NCBI GenBank assembly: GCA_027019165.1
Contig: JALUXC010000010.1
Location: 1-64,000, forward strand
DNA length: 64,000 nt
Reading direction: 5' to 3'
DNA from: Pseudophaeobacter sp.
GTDB lineage: Bacteria > Pseudomonadota > Alphaproteobacteria > Rhodobacterales > Rhodobacteraceae
The notes under the pieces are model-generated. The model saw only the letters and a program-made list of their open reading frames with translations. It was not told the origin of the DNA and made no database searches. Within the stretch, counting starts at the first letter, position 1. The number at the start of each line of letters is the position of its first letter. Of the stretch, positions 16,361-25,553 are shown piece after piece. The translations under genes and the position numbers were made by a program.

Positions 16361-17026
16361 TCACAAACTTCTCAGGTAGTCTGCAAACTCTTTGCCCTTT
16401 TCCTTCTTGAATACATCGCCCGTTTCGCTGAATGAGACGAGACGGTCCAATCTGAAGTTTCTGAAGCTCTGCCTGAGTTCACACCATCCGGTGAGCACCC
16501 AAACAGTTTCAAAAGCGGTCAGCCCAAGTGGTCTTACGACACGCTCGCTCTGGCTTTCGTGAGCATCTTCATAAGTTATGGCCAGCTTTTTCCTGTGTCT
16601 AATGGCGGATCTTAGACTGCTCAAACCTGAAGCGGTATCTGCTTTGTCCTCCCCGCCAACTGCCAACAATGGTTGCTGCAGGTGGCACCGGTCCTCCGAC
16701 AAGACCGCTTCTATTTTGCCCAAGAGTCGATGCGCCGCTTGCCCGAGTGCATCATCACCGCGCGCTGTCACCATTCGAACGCCCAAGAGCAACGCATCAA
16801 GCTCGTCTGGATCGAAATGCAGCGGGGGCAGGAAAAAGCCTGCCTCGATTTGATATCCGATCCCCCCCTCACCCCGAATGGGCGCGCCCATGGACTGCAG
16901 GGTGGCGATATCACGATAAATGGTTCTTACCGAAACATCGAGGTCTGCTGCTAGCGCATCCGCGGTAACGGGTGTACGTCGTCCCCGCAGGTGATCAAGG
17001 ATCGAAAAAAGTCTCGTGGTCCGCAT
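16361..17026 (-). CDS. HTH-WYL transcriptional regulator
   Basis: 221 residues from the ATG at 17026 (MRTTRLFSILDHLRGRR); a few upstream codons are possible. The N-terminal HTH_11 domain (about 1-60) includes LAADLDVSVRTIYRDIATL. A WYL domain follows from about residue 120, ending in a region with FRLDRLVSF. WYL proteins sense small ligands or nucleic acids and usually act on a neighbouring gene. The start is only 70 bp from the divergent gene at 17097, its likely target. GC is about 50%, well below the flanks. Confidence 0.87.
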   Translation of the reverse strand: MRTTRLFSILDHLRGRRTPVTADALAADLDVSVRTIYRDIATLQSMGAPIRGEGGIGYQIEAGFFLPPLHFDPDELDALLLGVRMVTARGDDALGQAAHRLLGKIEAVLSEDRCHLQQPLLAVGGEDKADTASGLSSLRSAIRHRKKLAITYEDAHESQSERVVRPLGLTAFETVWVLTGWCELRQSFRNFRLDRLVSFSETGDVFKKEKGKEFADYLRSL

Positions 17027-17096
17027 CACTACCCTGACAGAAGTTGTCAATTGCTTCCAATAGAACTCCAGTCAGCATCAATTGAAAGGACTTTCT

Positions 17097-17735
17097 ATGC
17101 TACGGAAAAACATTGGCCCGGTAACTGTGATGGGATTTGCGCGATACTCTGCCAAGCCCGGAATTGATCCGGCGGACCTGATTGCAGCCACCCGGGTTTG
17201 GCAGAAGGATTTTCTGGCGCATCAGCCCGGTATCGCAATGCATTGCTTTCTCGGAAACTTGAAAGGTGAGTTTGCGGACGCAATTCTTGCAACGGATGAA
17301 GCTTCTTTTATCGCTATGGCACAAAAGCATCCCAACGCCCCGTCCACGCGACCTGTCATGGATTTGCTTGATAGAGACAGCATACGACTGGCCAAAAACA
17401 ACCTGCTTGGTGGGCCTGTACCGTTGCCGGTTGAGTTTTCCTGCGTCGAGTTCGGAACATTCACTCCAAAGGACTTCAAGTCGTTCTCAGAAGAGGCGTT
17501 GTTGGATGCATCCCACAAAATCGAGAGTGCTTACCTTGCGAATTTTGACGAGGCGAAGTCCCACTTCGTTGCTCGGGTAGATGAGAGCACCTATTCGGAA
17601 ATCGCATTTGTAGATTCTTCGGGTGCCGCCCGCGAAATCTGTGCGGGGTATATGGGCAACAAAGACTGCTCCCCCATGCTGGAGATGTTCGATCCGATGT
17701 CAGTAGATTTAGATTTCTGGCACGTGTTGGCTTAA
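17097..17735 (+). CDS. Unknown protein divergent from the WYL regulator
   Basis: 212 residues from the ATG at 17097, with AAAGGA at a good distance. No signal peptide or membrane segment. I do not recognise the family with confidence. Two halves look like related alpha/beta units: residues about 8-75 (VTVMGFARYSAKPG... FLAHQPGIAMHCFLGN) and about 110-205. The pattern resembles the ferredoxin-like antibiotic-biosynthesis-monooxygenase/NIPSNAP fold, but no catalytic residues can be named. GC is about 50% against about 70% in the next operon, suggesting acquisition together with the WYL gene. Confidence 0.7.
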   Translation: MLRKNIGPVTVMGFARYSAKPGIDPADLIAATRVWQKDFLAHQPGIAMHCFLGNLKGEFADAILATDEASFIAMAQKHPNAPSTRPVMDLLDRDSIRLAKNNLLGGPVPLPVEFSCVEFGTFTPKDFKSFSEEALLDASHKIESAYLANFDEAKSHFVARVDESTYSEIAFVDSSGAAREICAGYMGNKDCSPMLEMFDPMSVDLDFWHVLA

Positions 17736-17746
17736 ATGAACCAAAG

Positions 17747-17796
17747 CTGCCGTTGGTGTGCCTGCATCTAACGGCAGTTCCGTCCGCAAAGCGGAC
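17747..17796. repeat. Two hairpins at the right edge of the low-GC islet
   Basis: CTGCCGTT (17747-17754) pairs with AACGGCAG (17770-17777), and GTCCGC pairs with GCGGAC around AAA (17782-17796). They lie between two convergent genes and may act as a bidirectional terminator or be the remnant of a REP-like element. A related-looking stretch, with GGTCCGCT...GACCGCT, lies on the other side of the islet at about 16303-16354. Confidence 0.6.
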
Positions 17797-17821
17797 CTTG
17801 AGTTGTCTCTTCCATACATGG

Positions 17822-18826
17822 CTAGGTCGGTGGCGGTGCTGCCCGTTTCAGAAGATCCGTCAAAGATCCGGCCTCTTGGATCTCAAGCCGGACCGGCAGG
17901 GTGATCACCTTGTAGCGGAAGCTGTCTGGCAGGCGGACGGCGTCCTTTTCCGTGGTGACAAGTTGCGCGTTCAGCGCTTTGGCCTCCGCTTCCAGCCGGG
18001 TCAGCAGCGCCGCCGGAAGGGTCTGGTGATCGTCCAGCGCCTCGGCCCGGACCAGATCGGCGCCAAGGGTTTTCAGCGTGTCAAAGAACTTCTGCGGATA
18101 GCCGATACCGGCAAAGGCGAGAACTCGCGTTCCTTGCCAGGGCATTCCGGTGGGCAGAGGGGCGAGGTGCCCCGTGACGTGGGGCAGATCCCTTGTTGCT
18201 TTTCCCCAAAGACGCGCGAACCGCTCTTGCGCTGCCGGATCCCCGATAGAGAGCACCGCATCGGCGCGCTTCAGTCCTTCACCCACCGGTTCGCGCAGGG
18301 GCCCGGCGGGCAGGCAGCGGCAATTGCCAAAGCCCCGCGCCGCATCGACCACCACCAGCGACAGATCCTTGGCCAGCGCAGGGTTCTGAAAGCCATCGTC
18401 CAAAAGGATCACCGTGGCGCCAGCCTGCGCGGCCGCGCGTGCTCCGGCGGCGCGGTCACGGGCTACCCAGACTTCGGCAAAGGCGGCCAGCAAAAGCGGC
18501 TCATCCCCGGTGTGCGATGCCTTGTGACGCGTGGGATCAACCTCTTCGGGGCCGATGAGACTGCCGCCATAGCCGCGGCTGACCACATGAGGAGTGTGCC
18601 CCATGGCGCGCAGGGCTTCGATCAGCCAGATCACTGTTGGCGTCTTGCCGGTGCCGCCCGCGTTCAGATTGCCAACGCAGATCACCGGCACGCCGACCGC
18701 TTCGGGCGTGCCTTTGGCGAGGCGTGACCGTGTCGCAGCCGCGTAGATCCAGCCGAGCGGCGCCAAAAGCGTTGCACGCAGATCAAAGGCACCGGGGGGC
18801 TTGTTCCAGAATTCAGGAGGTCGCAT
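17822..18826 (-). CDS. lpxK: Tetraacyldisaccharide 4'-kinase
   Basis: 334 residues from the ATG at 18826, which follows GGGAGG; upstream in-frame Met codons lie inside the KdtA-like gene. LpxK phosphorylates the 4' position of the lipid A disaccharide at the inner membrane. The P-loop region reads [18 protein letters not shown]. It is followed by [18 protein letters not shown], the [12 protein letters not shown] segment and the DHQ motif near the C-terminus. It overlaps the KdtA-like gene by 14 bp at the end of a leftward operon. Confidence 0.95.
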   Translation of the reverse strand: MRPPEFWNKPPGAFDLRATLLAPLGWIYAAATRSRLAKGTPEAVGVPVICVGNLNAGGTGKTPTVIWLIEALRAMGHTPHVVSRGYGGSLIGPEEVDPTRHKASHTGDEPLLLAAFAEVWVARDRAAGARAAAQAGATVILLDDGFQNPALAKDLSLVVVDAARGFGNCRCLPAGPLREPVGEGLKRADAVLSIGDPAAQERFARLWGKATRDLPHVTGHLAPLPTGMPWQGTRVLAFAGIGYPQKFFDTLKTLGADLVRAEALDDHQTLPAALLTRLEAEAKALNAQLVTTEKDAVRLPDSFRYKVITLPVRLEIQEAGSLTDLLKRAAPPPT

Positions 18827-20000
18827 GGCGTGCCTCCCGTGCATCCAGCAGATCCTGCACCCGGTCGATCAATTCATCTGTCATGGCAGCGCCTTCCGTC
18901 ACGGCTTCCCATCCGGCCAGGGCCATTTCTGCGGCCATATCGGGGGCAGAGAGATGTATCACCATTTCGGCCAGTTCCTGTGCCGTATAGACGCATTCCG
19001 CTGCGCCCACTTCGGCCAATTGCGAATAGATTTCCTGGTGTCTCACTGTGCCGGGGCCATGCAGGATGGCCGATCCTAGCGCCGCCGCATCCAGTGGAGA
19101 GTGCCCCTCGCGTCCGCGCAACAGACTGCCGCCCATCAGGCAGACCGGAGCAAGCCTGTACCAAAGACCGAGTTCTCCACCATCAGTCAATAGAATCTGT
19201 GTGTAGTCGTCCGGTTCGTCCCCGGCATCCCAATCGGCAAACTGCAACCCGCTGTCGCGCAGGGCAGAGCGAAAGATCTCAATGTTGGCGGGCCCGTCTG
19301 GGGCCAGTACGAGGATCAGACGGTGCAGCAGTCGCAGGGCGATCCGCTGTGCCTCAAGGACCATCGGCAGCTCATCGGGGCGCACATGAGCCGCCAGCCA
19401 GACCGGGCGGCTCCCGAGCGTGGTTTGCAAGTCTTCCAGATCCTCGTCATTGCAGCCCGGCGGTGTGGTCGAAATACGCAATCGACCGGAGAGCTGCACC
19501 TTTTGCGGGGGCACCCCGGTGCGCAGCAACTGGGTTCTGACGGCCGGGTCGGGAGTCAGGATCGCGGAAAAACCGTCAAACATCCGCTTGCGCTGATCCG
19601 GTAGCCAGCGGCTGGTGCGGCTTGGCAGTTCGTCCTCGGCAATATCCACAAGGAGTGCATCAAGGCCCTGCTCGCGCATACGACGCAACAGGGTGCGGCG
19701 CAGCTGACCGCCGGACCAGATACAGAAATCGGGGCGCCAGTGATCCAGAAAGGCACGCACCTCTGACACGGTGTCCAGCGGCAACAATCCAGCGGCGACA
19801 TCGCAGCCTTCGGTGTCCTGCGGGATCACGATATTCGGCTCCCAGGTGACAAGCGCAATGAGGTCGGGGCGGGTTGTTTTCAACCGGCTGCCAAGGTCAC
19901 AGAGGGCCAGGAAACGCTCGGTACTGGTGGCATGCATCCACAGCAGTTCACCGTCAGGGCGGCGGGTCTGGTCAGGCAATGAGGCGTCGCTCTGGGCCAT
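18813..20000 (-). CDS. KdtA/WaaA-like glycosyltransferase (GT30), divergent
   Basis: 395 residues. Overall it aligns in pattern with Kdo transferases of lipid A synthesis ([25 protein letters not shown], then LAAHVRPDE, and [20 protein letters not shown] near the end). Two canonical features are missing. There is no hydrophobic N-terminal anchor, and the catalytic HSVSVGE and METELWPN motifs are replaced by HATSTER and IWSGGQLRR. It is therefore either a specialised paralogue or a non-catalytic relative, with a canonical WaaA probably elsewhere. Position between cysQ and lpxK supports an envelope role. Confidence 0.8.
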   Translation of the reverse strand: MAQSDASLPDQTRRPDGELLWMHATSTERFLALCDLGSRLKTTRPDLIALVTWEPNIVIPQDTEGCDVAAGLLPLDTVSEVRAFLDHWRPDFCIWSGGQLRRTLLRRMREQGLDALLVDIAEDELPSRTSRWLPDQRKRMFDGFSAILTPDPAVRTQLLRTGVPPQKVQLSGRLRISTTPPGCNDEDLEDLQTTLGSRPVWLAAHVRPDELPMVLEAQRIALRLLHRLILVLAPDGPANIEIFRSALRDSGLQFADWDAGDEPDDYTQILLTDGGELGLWYRLAPVCLMGGSLLRGREGHSPLDAAALGSAILHGPGTVRHQEIYSQLAEVGAAECVYTAQELAEMVIHLSAPDMAAEMALAGWEAVTEGAAMTDELIDRVQDLLDAREARHATS

Positions 20001-20045
20001 ATCGTCAGTCCGTCAAGTTCAGTGGCGTGAATCTCGGAATGCAGG

Positions 20046-20873
20046 TCAACCACCGATTCCCGGACTGTCTGGATCCAGCGCGGCAATCAGCTCTTTATGC
20101 AGCGCCTCGGGGCCGGCCACCACCCCATCGAGCAGGGGCACGGGATTGTTGAAGCGCAGATCGCTGCCAAATCGGTCACTTGCGCGTCCGCCCGCCTCGC
20201 GCAGGATCAAGTCCCCAGCCGCAATGTCCCACTCCCAACTGCGGCGCAGGGTCAGCATGGCGCCTGCACGGCCATCCGCGACTTTGGCCATGCGATAGGC
20301 GAGGGAGGGGCGATAGCTGCGGTTGAAGCCGGGTGGCTGGCGCCCTTTCCAATGTTCCGGGGAAAGATTGGGCCGCGCCGTCAGCACATCGGCAACTCTC
20401 AGGTCGGTGAGGCCGCTTGCTTCAATCGAGACACCATTGAGACAGGCGCCATCGCCCAGAGCAGCCGTATACATCCGCTCGCGCTGGGGCAGGTAGATGA
20501 CGGCGGCAGTCACGCGGCCTTCTCGCGCAATGGCAAGAGAATGCGCCCAGGTGCGGGAGCCCTCTGCAAAAGAGCGGGTACCGTCAATGGGATCGATGAT
20601 AAAAACACTGTCACGTGCCAGCCGGTCTGAGCTGTCCTCGGTTTCCTCGGACAGCCAGCCATAGCCGGGCCGCGCGGTCGGCAGCATCTCTTCCAGAAGG
20701 GCATTCACGGCCAGATCGGCTTCGGTCACGGGCCCCTGACCGTCCGGCTTGTCCCAGCGCCGCGCCTCAGGCCCGCTGAAACGCAAGGCGATCTCTCCGG
20801 CGGCCTCGGCCGCGCGGATCAGAAGTTCAAGATCCGCCTTGTCATCGATCTGCGCTTTTTCAGTTGCCGGCAA
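20046..20873 (-). CDS. cysQ: Inositol-phosphatase superfamily enzyme (CysQ/3'(2'),5'-bisphosphate nucleotidase type)
   Basis: 275 residues. The metal-binding motifs of this family are present: GWLSEETEDS (Glu ligands), FIIDPIDGTRSF (94-102) and WEWDIAAGDLILREAGG near the C-terminus. Members dephosphorylate 3'-phosphoadenosine 5'-phosphate or inositol monophosphate; the specificity cannot be told from sequence alone. The symbol follows the usual annotation of this position. The start overlaps the pmbA stop by 14 bp and 45 bp separate it from the KdtA-like gene, so these genes form one operon. Confidence 0.82.
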   Translation of the reverse strand: MPATEKAQIDDKADLELLIRAAEAAGEIALRFSGPEARRWDKPDGQGPVTEADLAVNALLEEMLPTARPGYGWLSEETEDSSDRLARDSVFIIDPIDGTRSFAEGSRTWAHSLAIAREGRVTAAVIYLPQRERMYTAALGDGACLNGVSIEASGLTDLRVADVLTARPNLSPEHWKGRQPPGFNRSYRPSLAYRMAKVADGRAGAMLTLRRSWEWDIAAGDLILREAGGRASDRFGSDLRFNNPVPLLDGVVAGPEALHKELIAALDPDSPGIGG

Positions 20874-22206
20874 GCGTCATCCCCTCGACCAGCAGAGATG
20901 GCACCACGCGCGACAGGTAGTTGCGCGCATCATTGGCAGGCACGATGCGCCTCAGCATCTCAAGGAGGTTCCCTGCGATGGTGCATTCATTGACCGGATA
21001 GGCGACCTCACCATTTTCCACCCAATAGCCCGAGGCACCGCGCGAGTAATCCCCAGTATTGGGGTTGATGGTCGATCCGATCAGTGAGGTGACCAGAAGC
21101 CCGGTGCCCATGCTTGCGATCAGATCGGCGCGGCTCTGATCGCCCTGGCTGAGCGCGACGTTCCAGTTCGACGGCGAAGGCACCGAGCCGATTCCACGGG
21201 CGGCATTGCCGGTGCTTTCCATACCCAGCTTGCGGGCCGAGGCCAGATCCAGGGTCCAGCCGGTCAGCACGCCATCCTCGATGATGGCGCGGCGGCGGGT
21301 GGGCAGACCCTCGCCATCAAAGGGGCGCGAGCCGGAAATTCGGGGCCGATGCGGATCTTCGATCACCGACAGGTTGCTGGGCAGCACCTGCTGGCCGAGC
21401 GAATCCTTCAGCCAGGAAGAGCCGCGCGCGATCGCTGCGCCATTGGCCGCCGACAACAGGTGACCGATCAGCGAGGAGGAGATCCGCTCATCAAACAGAA
21501 CCGGATAGCTGCCGGTCTTGGGCTTGCGCGCGCCGAGCCGTGCCACGGCGCGTTCTCCAGCGGTGCGGCCGATTTCCTCGGGGCTGCGCAGGTCGCTTTG
21601 ATAGGTTCGGGAATCGCCGTCATAGTCGCGCTCCATCCCGGTGCCCGTGCCCGCGATCCCGGTGCAGGAGGTCGAACGCCCGGTGCGGGTATAGCCGCCT
21701 GCAAACCCGGTGGAGGTGGCAAGGTACACCGTGTGCCGCCCATAGCCCGCAGCCGCCGATTGCACCTGGGTGATGCCATCGATGGCCTGGCAAGCGGCCT
21801 CGGCTTGCAGCGCGTCCGCTTGCAGGGCGGCGGGGGCGGGTTCATTTGCCGGGTCGACCAGATCCAGGGCCGCCAGATCCCAGTTTTTGGCCAGTTGCGC
21901 GGGATCGGCCAGGCCCGCGTAAGGGTCCTCGGGCGCCTCCCGCGCCATTGCGACAGCGCGTTCGGCCATTGCTGAGATCGTCTCGGGGCTGCTGTCGGAG
22001 GAGGACACCTGCGCCTGCCGCTGCCCGATAAACACCCGCAGGCCCAGATCCGTCCCTTCGGAGCGCTCGGCATGCTCCAGCTTGCCCTCGCGCACCTCGA
22101 TGCTGAGCGAGGAGCCATCGGCCGCCATGGCATCGGCAGCATCGGCGCCTGCCTTGCGGGCGGCTTCGATCAGGGCATGGCAGAGGGTTTCAGGAGATTG
22201 GGTCAT
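20860..22206 (-). CDS. pmbA: TldE/PmbA-type metalloprotease subunit
   Basis: 448 residues from the ATG at 22206. TldD and TldE form a heterodimeric protease that clears unfolded peptides and matures some modified peptides; TldE is the subunit without the zinc HExxxH site, and none is seen here. Family features include the N-terminal SIEVREGKLEHAERSEGTDLGLRVFIG, then MERDYDGDSRTYQSDL, and the C-terminal NPNTGDYSRGASGYWVENG. The tldD partner is not in the window. First gene of the leftward pmbA-cysQ-KdtA-lpxK operon. Confidence 0.94.
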   Translation of the reverse strand: MTQSPETLCHALIEAARKAGADAADAMAADGSSLSIEVREGKLEHAERSEGTDLGLRVFIGQRQAQVSSSDSSPETISAMAERAVAMAREAPEDPYAGLADPAQLAKNWDLAALDLVDPANEPAPAALQADALQAEAACQAIDGITQVQSAAAGYGRHTVYLATSTGFAGGYTRTGRSTSCTGIAGTGTGMERDYDGDSRTYQSDLRSPEEIGRTAGERAVARLGARKPKTGSYPVLFDERISSSLIGHLLSAANGAAIARGSSWLKDSLGQQVLPSNLSVIEDPHRPRISGSRPFDGEGLPTRRRAIIEDGVLTGWTLDLASARKLGMESTGNAARGIGSVPSPSNWNVALSQGDQSRADLIASMGTGLLVTSLIGSTINPNTGDYSRGASGYWVENGEVAYPVNECTIAGNLLEMLRRIVPANDARNYLSRVVPSLLVEGMTLAGN

Positions 22207-22304
22207 GCGCAAAGGGCCATCCTGTGTTCAGAGTTGCCATAGAGCTAGCCAGACTGGCCCGCTGCCGCAAGGGCGTAGGGTCAAATCAGAGGACATCCCA
22301 ACAT

Positions 22305-22331
22305 AAAAAGGGACCGCACAGGGGCGGTCCC
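22305..22331 (-). terminator. Terminator of the DUF2125 gene
   Basis: Read leftward: GGGACCGC, a short loop, GCGGTCCC, then five T residues. It lies about 27 bases after the DUF2125 stop and separates that gene from the pmbA operon. Confidence 0.87.
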
Positions 22332-22357
22332 AAAGCTGCTGTTTCGGAAGGCCTGCG

Positions 22358-23887
22358 TTACTTCAGGCGCTGACCGTTGGCCAGGATCTTACCGTCTTCG
22401 GTGATCTCGATCTTGGAGTTCAGCGTGTCCTCGCCCTCGCCGGGAACCGCGAGCATACCCATCATCATACGGGCGCCCATGGCGTCGTTTTCGCTCATCA
22501 GACCCATTTCCATCAGCTTGTCCATCAGCGTGTTGGCCCCAACGAGCGACAGGTTTGCCTCGCCTGCGGGGGCGGGCATGCCGTCAAAGCTGACGAGGTC
22601 TTCGTTGTTGAAGGTAAAATCGCCGGTGCCGGTCAGTTTGGCACCCGCCGCCGAGACCAAGAGTTCGTTGACGGTGACGGCGTTCAATTCACCCGGTGCG
22701 ATATCGCCATCCTCGACCTGCTCCATGGCTTCGGGATCGAAGATGTCGAACAGGACCTTGCCCTTGCCGGTGAGGCTCAGCACGACGCTGGCCGGATCAT
22801 GCGGCAGGGTGCCCGCTGGATCGATCATACCCCAGAGCATCTCGGGCACAGCAAAGTCACGCAGGGAAATGCCAAGGGCAAAGTCCTGCTCTTCGTCAGA
22901 TTTGGCAAGCGGCATGCTGATGTTAAAGCCTGCTTCGGCCATGCTCAGTGCAAGCGGGAAGGGAATGTCGGACCCGGTTACGTTGAAGTCCATGTCTTTT
23001 TGAGTGATGTCATAGGACAGCTTGCTCGCATCCATCACCATGCCGACTTCGCCGCCGCCTGAGGTGCTGTTGAAGGCAAAACTGTCGCTGCCCTCCTGAA
23101 CGGATATCGCTGCGTTGCCGCTGTCATAGGAGAAGGAGCCGTCAAAGCCAAACCCCGAGGCCAGGAGGGCCGCCATGTCACCGCCCTTGTCGAGGTCGGT
23201 GGGGACCGTGCTTGTGCCGCCGGTTTCCACTCCAAGCATGGTGCCAGCCGCGGTTACGTAGTCGTCTCCGCCGGGCTCCCGGACGTCAAGGTTGTAGGTT
23301 ACGGAAGATGCGGTCCAGGTCTGCTCGTAGCTGCGTGTATCGGTCAGAGACATGGTTGTCTTTGCTGCGAAATCCGCAAGAGTCGCACTGGCCTTGACGG
23401 CGTCGGCTGGGATGTCTTCGCCGGTTGCCTCGATGCTGTCCAATGTCACCGTCATCTGGCTTGTCGCATAGTCATAGGTCATGGACTTTGCATCGCCGGA
23501 AACGGTCATTGGTGTGCCATCATGGGCGATGGTCACAGAGACTTTGAATTTCTCGTCGTCCTCGCTTGCGCGCACGACCATCGGGAACTCTTTTGGCAGC
23601 AGCACGCTGACGGTTCCATCGCCGTTCTCGGTGAATTTGATCTCAGGCATGCTGATCGCCGCGGTGACGTCCTCTTCGTCGGGGATCGGCATCATCATCG
23701 ACAGATCTGACACGGTCAGAGTATTGCCGGACTGGCTTTCGGTGGCGGTAATCTCGTAGCCGGTGCCGGTCATGTAGGATTTCCAGTCGGACCAGACATC
23801 CTGCGCGGTGACATCAGCCAGCGCCCCTTGGGCGGAGAAAACGAGCAGGGCGGTGGCGCTGCAGCCGCGCGCGAAAACAATGGACAT
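22358..23887 (-). CDS. DUF2125 periplasmic protein
   Basis: 509 residues with a signal peptide ending at about residue 25 (LVFSAQGALA). The mature part is acidic and rich in beta strands, with alternating polar/hydrophobic stretches such as GYEITATESQSGNTLTVSDL. It fits the DUF2125 family, which is common in Rhodobacterales and has no known function. The long beta-rich, lipid-binding-like architecture is reminiscent of AsmA/YdgA-type periplasmic proteins, but that is inference. It is a single gene, divergent from the SDR gene. Confidence 0.82.
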   Translation of the reverse strand: MSIVFARGCSATALLVFSAQGALADVTAQDVWSDWKSYMTGTGYEITATESQSGNTLTVSDLSMMMPIPDEEDVTAAISMPEIKFTENGDGTVSVLLPKEFPMVVRASEDDEKFKVSVTIAHDGTPMTVSGDAKSMTYDYATSQMTVTLDSIEATGEDIPADAVKASATLADFAAKTTMSLTDTRSYEQTWTASSVTYNLDVREPGGDDYVTAAGTMLGVETGGTSTVPTDLDKGGDMAALLASGFGFDGSFSYDSGNAAISVQEGSDSFAFNSTSGGGEVGMVMDASKLSYDITQKDMDFNVTGSDIPFPLALSMAEAGFNISMPLAKSDEEQDFALGISLRDFAVPEMLWGMIDPAGTLPHDPASVVLSLTGKGKVLFDIFDPEAMEQVEDGDIAPGELNAVTVNELLVSAAGAKLTGTGDFTFNNEDLVSFDGMPAPAGEANLSLVGANTLMDKLMEMGLMSENDAMGARMMMGMLAVPGEGEDTLNSKIEITEDGKILANGQRLK

Positions 23888-24046
23888 AACTGAAACCTCT
23901 CATAGCCAGCAATTTTACCCATCGTCCGCTTGTCCAGGGGCGCCGTCAAGGGGGCCAAGGGCTGGACCGTTCCCCCTAGGCGGTTTACCACGTGTTCAAG
24001 AATGGCACCGCCGCAGGGGCAGCCTGGAAAGTTGGAGAGCAAGATC

Positions 24047-24796
24047 ATGGGCATGACGGGAAAGACTGTTGTTATTACAGGGGCCAGCAGGGGCATTGGC
24101 GCAGATGCGGCTCGGGTATTTGCGCAAGCAGGTGCGAATGTTGCTCTGTTCGCTCGTAGCAAGGCGGCATTGGAAGAGCTGGTTGCCGAAATTGGCCAGC
24201 AGGCCTTTGCTGTTGACTGTGACGTGGCTGATGCAGAGGCCGTTTCGGCGGCATTGAAAAAGGCGCATGACCATTTTGGAAGTCTCGATGTGCTGATCAA
24301 CAACGCCGGGGTAATCGACCCCATCGCCCGACTGGAAGACTCTGACCCTGCTGCCTGGGGCAAGCTGATCGATATCAACATCAAGGGTGTCTTCTACGGC
24401 ATCCGAGCGGCCTTGCCGATCATGAAACAAGCAGGCGGCGGTACCATCATCACCGTCAGCTCGGGTGCGGCACATAACCCGCTGGAGGCCTGGAGCGCCT
24501 ATTGCACCTCAAAAGCCGGCGCCGCAATGCTGACCCGTGCCTTGCACCTTGAGGAAGGCGGCAACGGCATCCGCGCCATGGGCCTGTCGCCGGGCACCGT
24601 GGCCACGCAGATGCAGCGCGAGATCAAGGCCAGCGGCATCAACCCGGTGAGCGAGCTGAATTGGGAAGACCACATTCCCGCCGAATGGCCCGCGCGCACC
24701 CTCTTGTGGATGTGCGGTAGCGAGGCTGACGAGTTTGTCGGCCAGGAAATCGCCCTGCGCGATGAGGCGATCCGCCGCCGGGTCGGCCTGATATGA
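24047..24796 (+). CDS. Short-chain dehydrogenase/reductase
   Basis: 249 residues from the ATG at 24047 after GGAGAG; upstream extensions of the frame lack support. Classical SDR features are the TGASRGIGA cofactor loop (11-19), LINNAGV, a catalytic Ser in TVSSGAAH, and Y-x3-K in AYCTSKAG. The absence of an acidic residue right after the second strand, with Arg present (FARSK), hints at NADP(H). Substrate unknown. It overlaps the crotonase-like gene by 4 bp, so the two probably act in one pathway. Confidence 0.9.
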   Translation: MGMTGKTVVITGASRGIGADAARVFAQAGANVALFARSKAALEELVAEIGQQAFAVDCDVADAEAVSAALKKAHDHFGSLDVLINNAGVIDPIARLEDSDPAAWGKLIDINIKGVFYGIRAALPIMKQAGGGTIITVSSGAAHNPLEAWSAYCTSKAGAAMLTRALHLEEGGNGIRAMGLSPGTVATQMQREIKASGINPVSELNWEDHIPAEWPARTLLWMCGSEADEFVGQEIALRDEAIRRRVGLI

Positions 24797-25404
24797 TCGA
24801 TCTCGATATCTCGGACGAGGGCCTTTGGACGGTGACGATCAACCGCCCGGACAAGGCAAATTCCCTGACCGGCGAGATGCTGACGGAATTGGTTGAGATC
24901 GCTGAACGGGCGGGAGATGCGCGGGGGTTCGTCCTGACAGGCACCGGTAAGGTCTTCAGCGCCGGTGCTGATCTGGATGAGGCGCGCGCGGGTCTGGCGA
25001 CCTCTCCTTTGTGGGAGCGGTTGTCAGCCGCCATCGCGGCGCTGCCGTGCCTCAAAATCGCAGCGCTGAATGGCACGCTTGCGGGGGGCGCCAACGGCAT
25101 GGCGCTGGCCTGTGATATCCGCCTTGCAGTGCCGGGAGCGAAGGTCTTTTACCCGGTGATGAAGCTTGGCTATCTGCCGCAGCCGTCGGATCCGGCGCGG
25201 ATGGTCGCGCTGATTGGACCGGCGCGGACCAAGATGATCCTGGCCGCCGGACAGAAGATCGAAGCGACGGAAGCTTTGGCCTGGGGGTTGGTTGACCGCA
25301 TTGTCGCGCCAGAGGCCCTGATGGATACGGCTTATGGCCTGCTTGCAGATGCGCTTGCCGCCAAGCCCGAGACCGCGCGCGGCATTCTGGACATGTGCCG
25401 CTAA
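24793..25404 (+). CDS. Crotonase-superfamily protein lacking the hydratase Glu residues
   Basis: 203 residues, shorter than the usual 255-265. The fold is recognisable from INRPDKANSLTGEML, FSAGADLDEAR and LNGTLAGGANGMALACDIRL, which supply the two oxyanion-hole amides. The two catalytic Glu positions of enoyl-CoA hydratase are not Glu here: GANGMAL occupies the first and FYPVMKLG the second. It is therefore unlikely to be a simple hydratase; isomerase, hydrolase or other crotonase chemistry is possible. Co-transcribed with the SDR gene. Confidence 0.85.
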   Translation: MIDLDISDEGLWTVTINRPDKANSLTGEMLTELVEIAERAGDARGFVLTGTGKVFSAGADLDEARAGLATSPLWERLSAAIAALPCLKIAALNGTLAGGANGMALACDIRLAVPGAKVFYPVMKLGYLPQPSDPARMVALIGPARTKMILAAGQKIEATEALAWGLVDRIVAPEALMDTAYGLLADALAAKPETARGILDMCR

Positions 25405-25417
25405 ACAGCCAGCGGTA

Positions 25418-25494
25418 GGCTCCCGCCCGTCCTTGGGGCATTGACATGCCCCGCGTCCCGTTGGGCGTAGCGCCGCGCTGCCGCGCGGCGTTTT
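25418..25494 (+). repeat. Dispersed structured repeat, copy 2
   Basis: Between the crotonase gene and the convergent HNH gene. GCTCCCGCC box, hairpin GGGGCAT/ATGCCCC (25435-25452), CGTTGGGCG core, and terminal hairpin CGCCGCGC/GCGCGGCG (25471-25490), followed by TTTTCC. Confidence 0.85.
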
Positions 25495-25506
25495 CCTTTG
25501 CTGAGA

Positions 25507-25552
25507 GGCCTTCTGAGGGCAACATCTGCCTCAGAAGGCCATATCGTTTTTT
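25507..25552 (+). terminator. Strong terminator downstream of repeat copy 2
   Basis: Perfect 12-bp stem GGCCTTCTGAGG/CCTCAGAAGGCC with a 10-base loop, then TTTTTT after ATATCG. It ends the SDR-crotonase transcript about 100 bases after the stop. Confidence 0.82.
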
Positions 25553-25553
25553 G

